Origin: JANXUC01 sp043782485
GTDB lineage: Bacteria; Acidobacteriota; Terriglobia; Terriglobales; Acidobacteriaceae
Assembly: GCA_043782485.1 (NCBI GenBank)
Contig: JAYWAL010000064.1
Span: forward strand, 25,660 to 89,659
Direction of reading: 5' to 3'
DNA: 64,000 bases
The notes beneath the pieces were generated by a model. That model had not been told where the DNA came from. It worked only from the letters and a program-made list of their open reading frames with translations, and did no database searches. The translations under genes were made by a program, and so were the position numbers. Below, in pieces: positions 42,470-51,104 of the stretch; the stretch's first letter is position 1, and every line of letters starts with the position of its first letter.

Positions 42470-43612
42470 CTACCCCTTCAACAACTGCCGCGCAATCACC
42501 ATCCGCTGAATTTCGCTGGTGCCCTCGCCGATGGTACACAGCTTCACATCGCGGTAAAACTTCTCTGCGGGATAGTCCTTGATAAACCCGTAACCGCCAT
42601 GAATCTGGACGCTCTCGTTGGCACAGCGCACAGCCACTTCACTGGCGTAGAGCTTCGCCATTGACGACTCCTGCGTGGTCTTCATCCCTGCGTCTTTCAT
42701 GGATGCTGCCCGCATGGTCAGCAACCGCGCCGCATCGAGTTCGGTCGCCATGTCCGCCAGCTTCCACTGAATCGCCTGATATTCGGAAATCGCCTTACCA
42801 AACTGCTTGCGCTCTTTGGAATACTTCAACGCGCATTCATACGCTCCCTGCCCAATCCCCAAAGAGAGAGCTGCAATCGAAATCCGCCCGCCATCCAGAA
42901 TCTTCATGGCGTCGATGAATCCATCACCTTCTTTGCCCAGCAAATTCTCCGCCGGCACAAAACAGTCTTCAAAAATCATCTCGGCCGTATCGCTCGCCCG
43001 CAGCCCCAACTTGTTTTCTTTCTTCCCTGCCCGGAATCCCTTGGTTCCCTTCTCCACGATGAACGCCGAAAGCCCATGCGTCCCGGCCGCGCGGTCCGTC
43101 ACGGCAATCACCACCATTACATCTGCGTAGTGGCCGTTCGTGATAAACGTCTTCGTTCCGTTAATCACATAGCCGCCGCTGGCCCGCACGGCGGTAGCCC
43201 GCGCTCCGCCCGCATCCGATCCCGACGAAGACTCCGTCAGCCCCCACGCGCCAATCCACTCGCCCGACGCCAACTTCGGAATATATTTCTTCCTCTGCGC
43301 CTCATTCCCCGCCAGAAAAATATGATTCGATCCCAGCGAAGTATGCGCCGCAACGATAATCCCAACTGACCCATCCACGCGCGACAGCTCGTCAATCGCC
43401 GTCACATACTCCACGTAGCCCATGCCTGCGCCGCCATACTCCACCGGAAAAATAATCCCCAGCAGCCCCAGCCTGGCCAGTTCCTTGATCGTGGCCAACG
43501 GAAACTCGCTCGCCTCGTCCCACTTCATGACGTTCGGCGCGATTTCACGTTGCGCAAAGTCCCGCACGCTCTTCTGCAATTGCAGCTGTTCTTCGTTGAG
43601 TTGGAAATTCAA
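42470..43612 (-). CDS. Acyl-CoA dehydrogenase
   Basis: 380 residues. FAD/acyl-CoA dehydrogenase motifs: GLTESSSGSDAGG, YVINGTKTFITNGHYADV, RKQFGKAISEYQAIQWKLAD, and the end motif QIHGGYGFIKDYPAEKFYRD with catalytic Glu expected in the following EGTSEIQR region. Family enzymes oxidise acyl-CoAs (short chain, branched chain or glutaryl type) and pass electrons to ETF. It stands alone on the minus strand; a palindrome at 43745-43758 lies 130 bases upstream. Exact substrate uncertain. Confidence 0.88.
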   Translation of the reverse strand: MNFQLNEEQLQLQKSVRDFAQREIAPNVMKWDEASEFPLATIKELARLGLLGIIFPVEYGGAGMGYVEYVTAIDELSRVDGSVGIIVAAHTSLGSNHIFLAGNEAQRKKYIPKLASGEWIGAWGLTESSSGSDAGGARATAVRASGGYVINGTKTFITNGHYADVMVVIAVTDRAAGTHGLSAFIVEKGTKGFRAGKKENKLGLRASDTAEMIFEDCFVPAENLLGKEGDGFIDAMKILDGGRISIAALSLGIGQGAYECALKYSKERKQFGKAISEYQAIQWKLADMATELDAARLLTMRAASMKDAGMKTTQESSMAKLYASEVAVRCANESVQIHGGYGFIKDYPAEKFYRDVKLCTIGEGTSEIQRMVIARQLLKG

Positions 43613-43744
43613 AACGTTCTCCCAGTGAAATACGCTTGACTTGTGCGCGCAAGAAATTATTTCTCAATCATTACATCACAGGCAGATGATCCGCCAAACA
43701 CCCCCAGGTAACGAAACCCGCATAAATATTGAGGTAACCAAGAC

Positions 43745-43758
43745 TGACCGGTCGGTCA
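43745..43758. promoter_or_regulatory. Palindrome TGACC-GGTC-GGTCA, possible regulator site
   Basis: Arms TGACC (43745-43749) and GGTCA (43754-43758) around GGTC, about 130 bases upstream of the acyl-CoA dehydrogenase start. GACCG-rich palindromes are bound by some TetR-family regulators of acyl-CoA genes; the link here is a guess. Confidence 0.35.
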
Positions 43759-43802
43759 TGGATTCTGCGAAGGTCCACCCGCTCAGCCACAAGGTTTTAG
43801 TC

Positions 43803-43875
43803 CTGTCATCTTGAGCGAAGCATTCCCGCGCATCAGCGCGGGAATGCGTAATCGAAAGACCCCTGCTCCGTCGCA
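43803..43875. repeat. Dispersed intergenic palindromic repeat
   Basis: TGTCATCTTGAGCG at the left, an internal inverted repeat (CATTCCCGCGC / GCGCGGGAATG) and AATCGAAAGACCCCTGCTCC at the right. A very similar copy lies at about 47543-47610. Confidence 0.7.
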
Positions 43876-43925
43876 CCGCCTGGGAAGCCCTGGCTAGAGT
43901 CAGCCCGTCACTACGGCCAGACCCA

Positions 43926-45113
43926 CTACACGTGAGAAGTAGGAACCCCCAGGAACCTCTCAAACACCTCGTTCGAAAGCAATCGACCCTTGGCCGTTAA
44001 ACGCACCCGACCGCCCTCGCGCTCCAACAATTGGTACTCCACCAACTCATCCATGCTCCCAGCAACCGCGGCTGCGGCATCCTCCCCAAACTCCGCCGCC
44101 ACCGCGCCCAAATCCACTCCGCAATTCAACCGCAGCCCCAAAAACAACACCTCTTCCAAAGCCGCTGCCCGCGATACCTTAGTCACTTCCACCTGTGCCC
44201 CTGACATAAAAGAACTCAACTCATCCGCCCCAGCAAACCGCACCGCCGCCAAATCCCCGTCCGCCGACCGCAACATCGAATGCGCATCCACTCCAAACCC
44301 GAAATACGGCTTCCGCTCCCAATACTTCAAGTTGTGCCGCGACTCCGCCCCGTCGCGCGCAAAATTCGAAATCTCATACTGCCGAATCCCAGCCGCCTCC
44401 AGCCGCAAACACGCCTCGCCATAGAACTCCGCGCTCAAGTCCTCTTCCGGTACGAAATGCGCATGATACTTCGTCCCCCCGGCCATCAACTCCCGCCCCA
44501 GCCGCGAGTCTTCATCCACTTCCAGCATATAAACGCTGGCATGAGGCACGCCGCAGGCAATCGTTTCTGAAACGGAATATGCCCAACTCTCTGCCGTCTG
44601 GTGCGGCAACCCGGCGATCAGATCCACATTGATGTCCACAATCCCGGCCGTCCGCAGCGCCGCCAGATCCTCCAACACCCGCGCCCGAGTATGCAGCCTC
44701 CCCACAGCCGCGGCCTCGGCATCCACCCACGACTGCACGCCAAAACTCACCCGGTTCACCCCGCAGCGCGCGAACACCTCCACCATTGGCCCGGTCAACG
44801 TCCCGGGCGCGCACTCCACGGTGAGCTCCGCCCCTGGCAAAACCTCAAAATTCTCTCGCAGCGCTCCAAACATCCGCTCCAAGTCAGCAGGCTCCAAAAT
44901 CGTCGGCGTCCCTCCACCCAAGAACACCGATTCCACGCTCCGCTCGAACATCCCCCCGACAGACTTAGCCGTCGCCTCTGCTGCCTTAACATCCGCGCAA
45001 AGTCGATCCACATACCGCGAATACATCGCCCGCGACACCACCCCGGTCGCGAAGTTGCAGTAGCTGCACTTACTTTTGCAAAAGGGCACCGAAATGTAGA
45101 TTCCCAGCGGCAT
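43926..45113 (-). CDS. hemW: HemW-like radical SAM protein (coproporphyrinogen III oxidase family)
   Basis: 395 residues, ATG at 45113. Radical SAM cluster motif PFCKSKCSYCNF near the N-terminus (about residues 10-21), then SVFLGGGTPTIL, RVSFGVQSW, VDLIAGLPHQTAESW and ISNFARDGAESRHNLKYWER. The C-terminal winged region follows. Members were once called HemN; many act as haem chaperones rather than oxidases. Divergent from the ketoacyl synthase gene. Confidence 0.87.
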   Translation of the reverse strand: MPLGIYISVPFCKSKCSYCNFATGVVSRAMYSRYVDRLCADVKAAEATAKSVGGMFERSVESVFLGGGTPTILEPADLERMFGALRENFEVLPGAELTVECAPGTLTGPMVEVFARCGVNRVSFGVQSWVDAEAAAVGRLHTRARVLEDLAALRTAGIVDINVDLIAGLPHQTAESWAYSVSETIACGVPHASVYMLEVDEDSRLGRELMAGGTKYHAHFVPEEDLSAEFYGEACLRLEAAGIRQYEISNFARDGAESRHNLKYWERKPYFGFGVDAHSMLRSADGDLAAVRFAGADELSSFMSGAQVEVTKVSRAAALEEVLFLGLRLNCGVDLGAVAAEFGEDAAAAVAGSMDELVEYQLLEREGGRVRLTAKGRLLSNEVFERFLGVPTSHV

Positions 45114-45206
45114 TTCCCTCTATTATCTGCCACCGCTGGGGCAATTCCGGCGGAATTCCACGCCTTCGGCTGATAGAATCCTTAAGCGCTGTACATTGGA
45201 GAACCA

Positions 45207-46457
45207 TTGCCACCTCGGGTCGTGATCACTGGAATGGGCATCGTCAGCCCAAATGGAATCGGGAAAGAAGCCTTTTCGCAAGCCGTCCTCGCAGGAAAAT
45301 CCGGCGTTAAGCGCATCACTCGCTGGGACCCCTCCTCGCTCCCCGTCCACATCGCCGGAGAAATCCCCGAATTCGACGAACTGGCCTGGATTGACGCCCG
45401 TGAGCGCAAACACGTATCCCGCGTCGTCCCGCTAGCCATTGCCGCCTGCTCGGAAGCCGTCAAAAGCGGCGGCCTCGACCCGGCCTCCATGTCGATGGAG
45501 GAAAAACGCGAAATCGGCATCGTCATCGGCTCCGGCGGCGGCGCACAGGAATTTTCCGAAGAGCAATATCGCCTCTGGCATTCCGGCCATATCAAGCAAG
45601 TCAGCCTCTTCTGCATCCCCAGCGGCACCATGGGCACCATGTCGAGTGAAGTACAAATGCGCTTCGGCTTCCGCGGCTTAAGTCACGTCATCACCACCGG
45701 ATGCACTTCGTCCACCGACGCCATCGGCTACGCCATGCAACATATTCAAGCCGGAATTCAGCCGATGTTTCTCGCCGGAGGCGCGGATTCCACCATCACT
45801 CCCGGCATCATCAAAGGCTATACGCTGCTGCGCGCTCTGACCCAATCCTGGAACCACGCCCCCGAGCGCGCCTCCCGCCCCTTCTCCGCCGACCGCGACG
45901 GCTTCGTTCTAGCCGAAGGCTCCTGGATGTTCCTGCTCGAAGAGTACGAGCACGCCAAAGCCCGCAATGCCCACATCTACGCCGAAATCGCCGGATACGC
46001 CTCCAATTGCGAAGCCTTCCACCGCGTCCGCATGAGCGAAGATCCGCAAGAACCCGCCCGCGCTATCAAGTTAGCCATGGAAGAAGCGGGCGTCACCGCG
46101 ACCGACATCCACTACGTCAACCTCCACGGCACCGCGACGCCCATGAACGACCGTGTGGAAACCCGCGCTCTAAAAATCGCGTTGGGCGACCACGCTTACA
46201 AAGTCCCCATGTCGTCCCTGAAGTCCCAAATCGGCCACGCCCAAGGCGCCTGCGGCGCAGCCGGCATCGCCGCGACACTGATCGCCATGGAGCACAGCCA
46301 GCTGCCGCCGAACATTAACCTCGAAGTTCCGGACCCTGACTGCGACCTGGACTATGTTCCACAACCGGGCCGTAAGGCTATGATCGACAATGCGATTTGC
46401 AATTGCGTGGGATTTGGATCGAAGAACTCGGCGCTGGTGTTGCGGAAGATTTCTTGA
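45207..46457 (+). CDS. fabF: 3-oxoacyl-ACP synthase (FabF/KAS II-type beta-ketoacyl synthase)
   Basis: 416 residues from a TTG at 45207 with GGAGA just upstream; conserved N-terminus PPRVVITGMGIVSPNGIGKE. Active-site Cys in TTGCTSSTDAIGYA, His residues in NLHGTATPMND and KSQIGHAQGACGAAG give the Cys-His-His triad of decarboxylating condensing enzymes. Elongates acyl-ACP, or serves a polyketide or specialised lipid pathway; no adjacent ACP is seen, so the pathway is open. Confidence 0.87.
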   Translation: MPPRVVITGMGIVSPNGIGKEAFSQAVLAGKSGVKRITRWDPSSLPVHIAGEIPEFDELAWIDARERKHVSRVVPLAIAACSEAVKSGGLDPASMSMEEKREIGIVIGSGGGAQEFSEEQYRLWHSGHIKQVSLFCIPSGTMGTMSSEVQMRFGFRGLSHVITTGCTSSTDAIGYAMQHIQAGIQPMFLAGGADSTITPGIIKGYTLLRALTQSWNHAPERASRPFSADRDGFVLAEGSWMFLLEEYEHAKARNAHIYAEIAGYASNCEAFHRVRMSEDPQEPARAIKLAMEEAGVTATDIHYVNLHGTATPMNDRVETRALKIALGDHAYKVPMSSLKSQIGHAQGACGAAGIAATLIAMEHSQLPPNINLEVPDPDCDLDYVPQPGRKAMIDNAICNCVGFGSKNSALVLRKIS

Positions 46458-46486
46458 AATTTCGAATGTCTGAGACCAACGACTTG

Positions 46487-47062
46487 CTATCTTTTCTTTC
46501 CGTCAACACGAGAATATTGAGCCCACACGTGAGAGTCTCCCACCACTCGTGGGCCCGATACGTGTAGTTGGCCTGTCTTTTGTTCTTTCAAAACGTTGTA
46601 CTTGTCCCATACGTTGTCCACTGGACCATTTGTGATTCGCCGGTAGCACCACGCCATTGGATAGGAATGTCCCGGTCCCCAGACGATAGGGTAGGTAGCT
46701 TCGCCCATTTCGTCGCCCTTCTGCCATCTTGCTCCCGGATTGCTTCTTCCAATCACCTCACCAACGTACGCGCCGTAGGCCCTAGCCAGCCCGTCCGCAC
46801 TAATAGAAGTGGGCTCCTTAGCGTACTGATCATGCACTTGAGCTAGTATCTGTTCGACGCTCTTGATCGAGTCGATACTGAAGTCGAGCCTGACGTGATT
46901 TGCTTCACTGGCATCTTTAACAGCGTAGCCCGCCAAATACTGAATAAATTCGTCCGTGGTCTTGAATTCCTTCTCGGTGACTTGTTTCTTTCCCCTATGC
47001 AATATCCAGAAAGCGAAACCGACAAGGAGAACTAGTGATAGACCTGCCGCCATTGTTTTCAT
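46487..47062 (-). CDS. Membrane-anchored hypothetical protein
   Basis: 191 residues, ATG at 47062. One N-terminal membrane helix (MKTMAAGLSLVLLVGFAFWI) then a soluble domain. Motifs such as DGLARAYGAYVGEVIGRSNP and WGPGHSYPMAWCYRRITNGP suggest a conserved fold, but I do not recognise the family. Periplasmic location is inferred. It is convergent with the ketoacyl synthase gene. Confidence 0.65.
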   Translation of the reverse strand: MKTMAAGLSLVLLVGFAFWILHRGKKQVTEKEFKTTDEFIQYLAGYAVKDASEANHVRLDFSIDSIKSVEQILAQVHDQYAKEPTSISADGLARAYGAYVGEVIGRSNPGARWQKGDEMGEATYPIVWGPGHSYPMAWCYRRITNGPVDNVWDKYNVLKEQKTGQLHVSGPRVVGDSHVWAQYSRVDGKKR

Positions 47063-47222
47063 GAATCATCCTAAATATGACCGTGAATGCTCAAGTGTAG
47101 GATTCGTGATAGCTCCTCGGAAAATGACTTTCGTCACGCACGGTGATTTTCGGTCGCATTTTGCCAATTCTCTTGTGTTAAATCGGTTGACGCCCCCACC
47201 CGCCAGCGCTAGGCTTAAGCAT

Positions 47223-47486
47223 ATGACCGTGACGGTCCAGATTCCCGACGATCTAGCCCAGCGCTTGAGCGCTCAAGGCGGTGATTTGTCGCGACGCATT
47301 TTGGAAATGCTGGCTCTGGAGGAGTTCAAGAGCGGGCATATTACCAAAGCAGAGCTACGCCAAATGCTCGGATTTGAAACTACCTTCCAGCTTGACGGCT
47401 TCCTCAAGGCCCACGATGTGTGGATCGACTACACAGCGGAAGATCTAGAACGAGAGCGCGTGAGCCTGCAGCGCCTCGGTTTCTGA
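47223..47486 (+). CDS. UPF0175-family putative antitoxin
   Basis: 87 residues from the ATG at 47223. Sequence MTVTVQIPDDLAQRLSAQGG, then SRRILEMLALEEFKSGHITK and AELRQMLGFETTFQLDGFLK, matches the UPF0175 pattern (HTH-like with LGF). These proteins usually pair with a PIN-like DUF3368 toxin. Its downstream partner here is cut short after a few residues. Confidence 0.82.
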   Translation: MTVTVQIPDDLAQRLSAQGGDLSRRILEMLALEEFKSGHITKAELRQMLGFETTFQLDGFLKAHDVWIDYTAEDLERERVSLQRLGF

Positions 47487-47554
47487 TGCGGCTGGTTGTC
47501 GCCGACACTTGGCAGCGCGGGCTTGTCGATATGTCCGAAGAATTGTCATCTTGA
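47486..47554 (+). pseudogene. Truncated start of a DUF3368/PIN-like toxin gene
   Basis: ATG at 47486 overlaps the antitoxin stop by one base (TGATG). It reads MRLVVADT, the usual beginning of a DUF3368/PIN-like toxin (VVADTSP), then loses similarity and stops at 47554, where a dispersed repeat (TGTCATCTTGAGC) begins at about 47545. Interpreted as a toxin broken by repeat insertion or deletion. Only eight residues are informative, so confidence is moderate. Confidence 0.5.
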
Positions 47555-47895
47555 GCGCAGCATTCGCGCGCGCCAGCGCGGGAATACGCAGTCGAAAGAC
47601 CCTGCCGCACTCGAAATAACAGCACTCTCGCAAGATTTCTGGCTGCGAGGTGTGCTCGTCAGAAATCTTGCAACAACCGGGCTTGCTCTCGGTACCCTCG
47701 GGATTCCCCGCTTCCTTCGAAATCACAACCTTCAAAGAAAAGCACTTTATGCAGAGTTTCCCTAAGGAAACTCTGATTAAGTTTAATTTGTCATCCCGAC
47801 CGTAGCGGAATCGCCGGTTTTCCGGTGATTCCGCGAAGTGGAGGGACCTGCTTTTGATTTGAAAAACACTTGTGCAGAGTTTCCCTAAGCCCTTT
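47543..47895. repeat. Mosaic repeat island between UPF0175 locus and ABC transporter
   Basis: Includes the TGTCATCTTGAGC element (47543-47610), a perfect hairpin CAGAGTTTCC-CTAA-GGAAACTCTG (47752-47775), a TGTCATCCCGAC element (47788-47857) with an inner palindrome (GGAATCGCCGG / CCGGTGATTCC), and a second copy of TGCAGAGTTTCCCTAAG (about 47873-47890). No gene is seen in about 350 bases. Confidence 0.75.
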
Positions 47896-47942
47896 CGTCC
47901 CTCCCGCCCTGTAAAATCATCTATTCACCTGGTAGTCAGCCC

Positions 47943-49925
47943 ATGTCCGCCGAAGAAGAAGTCCTCGGAAAAGCCTACGACAGCCGCCTCATGCGTCGGC
48001 TGCTCACCTATCTGCGCCCCTACAAACTCCAAACGTCCACCGCGCTGGTAGCCATCATCCTCAAGGCCCTGGCCGAGGCCGTCGGCCCCTACCTCGTCAA
48101 GGTCGAAATCGACAAATATCTCGTCCAGCCGCACCAATCTGGAGGCTTTCTCGACCGCTTTCTCAGCTCCCGGCCGCTCCACGGCATCGCGCAAATTGCC
48201 GGGATTTACGCCTGCATCATCGCCTTCAGCTTTGTCCTCGAGTTCGCCCAAACCTACTTCATGCAGTGGGTCGGACAGAAAGTCATGTTCGATCTCCGGC
48301 GGCAGATCTTCCGCCATCTGCAACATATGCACATCGCCTTCTACGACAAAAATCCTGTCGGACGCCTCGTCACCCGCGTCACCACTGATGTGGACGCCCT
48401 CAACGAAATGTTCACTTCCGGCGTGGTTTCCATTTTTGAAGACGTCTTTGTGTTGGCCGGAATCATCTTCATCATGCTGGCCATGAACTGGAAGCTGGCG
48501 CTCATCACCTTCGCCGTGCTTCCGCTCATCACCTACGCCACCCAGGTTTTCCGCATCAAGGTTCGCGATTCCTACCGCCGCATCCGCACTGCCATCGCCC
48601 GCATCAATTCGCACTTGCAGGAACACGTTAGCGGCATGACTGTCCTCCAGCTCTTCAACCGCGAGCGCCGCGCCTACGACAAGTTTTCCGACGTCAACGA
48701 CAGCCATCGCGAAGCCTACAAAGACGCCATCCTGGCCCACGCCATTTATTACCCGGTCGTCGAAGTTCTCTCCGCCGTCGCCATCGCCAGCGTCATTTGG
48801 TTCGGCGGAAATCAGGTGATGCGCCTCGTCACCACGCTCACCGTCTCAATTGGCCTGATCAACCGTCTGCCCCAATTCCATCTGCTGCCCACGTTAACCA
48901 CGCTCGGCGTCTTAGTCGCCTTCATGCAATATGCGCAGCGCTTCTTCCGCCCGATTCAAGATCTCAGCGAGAAATACAACATCCTGCAATCCGCCATGGC
49001 CTCCGCCGAGCGCGTCTTCAAGCTGCTCGACACGCCCGCGGAAATCACGTCACCCGCCATCACTAAATCTCCCATCGGCCCCGGCCAAATCGACTTTGAC
49101 CACGTCTGGTTCGCCTACCGGAACACCTCGTCCGACCACGACGCCCACCTGGGGACAGCCGCCCCCGGACGGACGATCTTAGATGAAACAGAACCCGACT
49201 GGGTCCTCCGCGATGTGACCTTTACCGTCGCCCCGGGCGAAACCGCCGCCTTCGTCGGCCACACCGGTGCCGGAAAAACCACAATCATCTCCCTGCTGCT
49301 TCGCTTTTACGACGTCCAGCAAGGCGCAATCCGCATCGACGGCGTCGACATCAAGGATATGGATCTGAACGACCTCCGCCGCCGTTTCGGCGTGGTCTTG
49401 CAAGACCCGTTTTTGTTCTCCGGAACCATCGCCCAAAACATTCGCCTCGGTTCGACATGGATCACCGACGTCGCCGTGGAAAAGGCCGCCGAAGAGGTCA
49501 ACGTGGCCGACTTCATCCGCACGCTCCCGCAAGGTTTCCAGGAAGAGGTCCGCGAACGCGGCAGCACGCTGTCCACCGGTCAAAAACAGCTCATCTCGTT
49601 TGCTCGCGCCCTCGCCCACGAACCCAAAATCCTCATCCTCGACGAAGCCACCTCCAGCGTCGATACCGAAACGGAATTCCGCGTCCGCGACGCGCTCACG
49701 CGCATGGTCCAGGGCCGCACGTCGCTCATCATCGCGCACCGCCTCTCCACGATCCAGCGCGCCGACAAAATCATCGTCCTGCACAAGGGCCGCCTTCGCG
49801 AATCCGGAACGCACCAGCAACTTCTCGCCCAGCGCGGCATTTATTTCAAGCTCTACCAGCTTCAATATAAAGATCAGGAGCTGCCGAGTCCGGCGCAGGA
49901 CGTCCTGACTCCGAACCCCGCTTGA
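47943..49925 (+). CDS. ABC transporter, fused permease and ATPase (type IV exporter, MsbA/BmrA-like)
   Basis: 660 residues. Six transmembrane segments in residues about 20-340, then the ATPase: A-loop Tyr in VWFAYRN, Walker A GHTGAGKTTIISLLLRF, Q-loop VLQDPFLFSG, ABC signature as LSTGQ, Walker B ILILDEATS, H-loop IAHRLS. Between the A-loop and Walker A is an insert (SSDHDAHLGTAAPGRTILDE), about 20 residues more than usual. Signature LSTGQ replaces LSGGQ, so it may need a partner for full activity or form an active homodimer. Substrate (lipid, drug or peptide) cannot be told. Confidence 0.87.
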   Translation: MSAEEEVLGKAYDSRLMRRLLTYLRPYKLQTSTALVAIILKALAEAVGPYLVKVEIDKYLVQPHQSGGFLDRFLSSRPLHGIAQIAGIYACIIAFSFVLEFAQTYFMQWVGQKVMFDLRRQIFRHLQHMHIAFYDKNPVGRLVTRVTTDVDALNEMFTSGVVSIFEDVFVLAGIIFIMLAMNWKLALITFAVLPLITYATQVFRIKVRDSYRRIRTAIARINSHLQEHVSGMTVLQLFNRERRAYDKFSDVNDSHREAYKDAILAHAIYYPVVEVLSAVAIASVIWFGGNQVMRLVTTLTVSIGLINRLPQFHLLPTLTTLGVLVAFMQYAQRFFRPIQDLSEKYNILQSAMASAERVFKLLDTPAEITSPAITKSPIGPGQIDFDHVWFAYRNTSSDHDAHLGTAAPGRTILDETEPDWVLRDVTFTVAPGETAAFVGHTGAGKTTIISLLLRFYDVQQGAIRIDGVDIKDMDLNDLRRRFGVVLQDPFLFSGTIAQNIRLGSTWITDVAVEKAAEEVNVADFIRTLPQGFQEEVRERGSTLSTGQKQLISFARALAHEPKILILDEATSSVDTETEFRVRDALTRMVQGRTSLIIAHRLSTIQRADKIIVLHKGRLRESGTHQQLLAQRGIYFKLYQLQYKDQELPSPAQDVLTPNPA

Positions 49926-50112
49926 AGGCGAAACATAAAGTATCGAGCACCATACTGGCAGGATGGTTTCATACTGCGGGCATGCTCGGATCTGAGGGTA
50001 AAATTGCGCTGTCCCGTCTTTCAGGATGCCTTTATTGACAGCCAATTCCTGCAGCACTTAAGCTTGCTTTTCTCTTCGATTTCATCCGCACCTGAAACTT
50101 CCCAGGAGACTC

Positions 50113-50889
50113 ATGCCCAACGAACTTAAAAATAAAGTCGCCATCGTCACTGGAGGTACTTCCGGAATTGGCCGCGACACCGCCGTGCTGTTTGCCAAAG
50201 AAGGCGCCAAAGTCGTCGTCGCGGGGCGCCGCGAAGCCGAAGGCAAAGAGACTCTCGACCTCATCCGCGCGGCCGGAGGCGAAGGTATCTTCGTCCAAAC
50301 CGATGTCGCGATCACCGCCGACGTCCAGTCTTTAGTTCGAAAGACTGTCGAAGAATTCGGACGCCTCGACATCGCCTTCAACAACGCCGGCATCGAAGGC
50401 AATTGGATCCCCATCGCAGAACAGCCGGAGGAAGATTTCGACCGCACCATCGCCATCAATCTCAAGGGCGTCTGGCTTTGTCTCAAATATGAACTTCAGC
50501 AGATGCTCAAGCAAGGCACGGGCGGCGCTATCGTTAACATGTCGTCGGTGTCTGGCTGGATTGGCTCAGCCGGCGCCGCAACCTACTCCGCCAGCAAGCA
50601 CGGTGTCATTGGCCTGACCAAAGCCGCCGCTCTCGAAAACGCCACGAAAGGTATTCGGGTTAACGCGGTCTGCCCTGCTGTCATTAAAACGCCGATGGAA
50701 GAACGCCTCTTCGGAACGCCGGAAATGCAGAAGTTCGCGCTGGGCTTTCACCCCATCGGCCGCTTCGGCAAGCCCCTGGAAGTGGCCGAGGGGGTGCTCT
50801 GGATGTGCTCGGATCGTGCGTCGTTTATGACCGGCCAATCCCTGGTTCTGGACGGAGGCTTCCTGGCGGGGCCGAATCCGCCGGGATAA
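50113..50889 (+). CDS. Short-chain dehydrogenase/reductase (SDR), glucose-1-dehydrogenase-like
   Basis: 258 residues, ATG after AGGAGA. Cofactor motif VTGGTSGIGRDTAVL, NNAGIEGNW, and active site YSASKHGVIG with Ser (VNMSSVSG). The SDR catalytic Asn-Ser-Tyr-Lys set is complete. NAD(P) preference is not clear: after the glycine motif GRREAEGKE suggests NADP. Substrate unknown. Stands alone between repeats. Confidence 0.85.
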   Translation: MPNELKNKVAIVTGGTSGIGRDTAVLFAKEGAKVVVAGRREAEGKETLDLIRAAGGEGIFVQTDVAITADVQSLVRKTVEEFGRLDIAFNNAGIEGNWIPIAEQPEEDFDRTIAINLKGVWLCLKYELQQMLKQGTGGAIVNMSSVSGWIGSAGAATYSASKHGVIGLTKAAALENATKGIRVNAVCPAVIKTPMEERLFGTPEMQKFALGFHPIGRFGKPLEVAEGVLWMCSDRASFMTGQSLVLDGGFLAGPNPPG

Positions 50890-50920
50890 CCTCCGATACT
50901 ATCAATCAACCTTTTTGCTT

Positions 50921-51102
50921 TGTCATCTTGAGCGGAGCAGTCGAAAGATCCCTGCTTACTTCCGGCGCTGCGCTCTCGTGGACGGAGACCGGCAAAAAGG
51001 CATGGTGAAACAGCGGCACCGCGGCGCAGCTTCAGTCCGCAGGGATCCTTCGACTACGCAGAGCCTTCACTTCGTAAAGGCCCTGCTTCGCTCAGGATGA
51101 CA
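50921..51102. repeat. Dispersed palindromic repeat between SDR and cytochrome genes
   Basis: Begins TGTCATCTTGAGCGGAGC and ends CGCTCAGGATGACAGG, with AGTCGAAAGATCCCTGC mirrored by AGGGATCCTTCGACT, about 180 bp as a long imperfect palindrome between convergent genes. Possible bidirectional terminator. Confidence 0.75.
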
Positions 51103-51104
51103 GG

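Larger units (their letters stand above)
43613..43925. other. Intergenic region upstream of acyl-CoA dehydrogenase
   Basis: About 310 bases without a gene. It holds the palindrome TGACC-GGTC-GGTCA (43745-43758) and a dispersed repeat (about 43803-43875) with TGTCATCTTGAGC and an inverted repeat ATTCCCGCGC-ATCA-GCGCGGGAAT. Short frames show no protein character. Confidence 0.6.
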
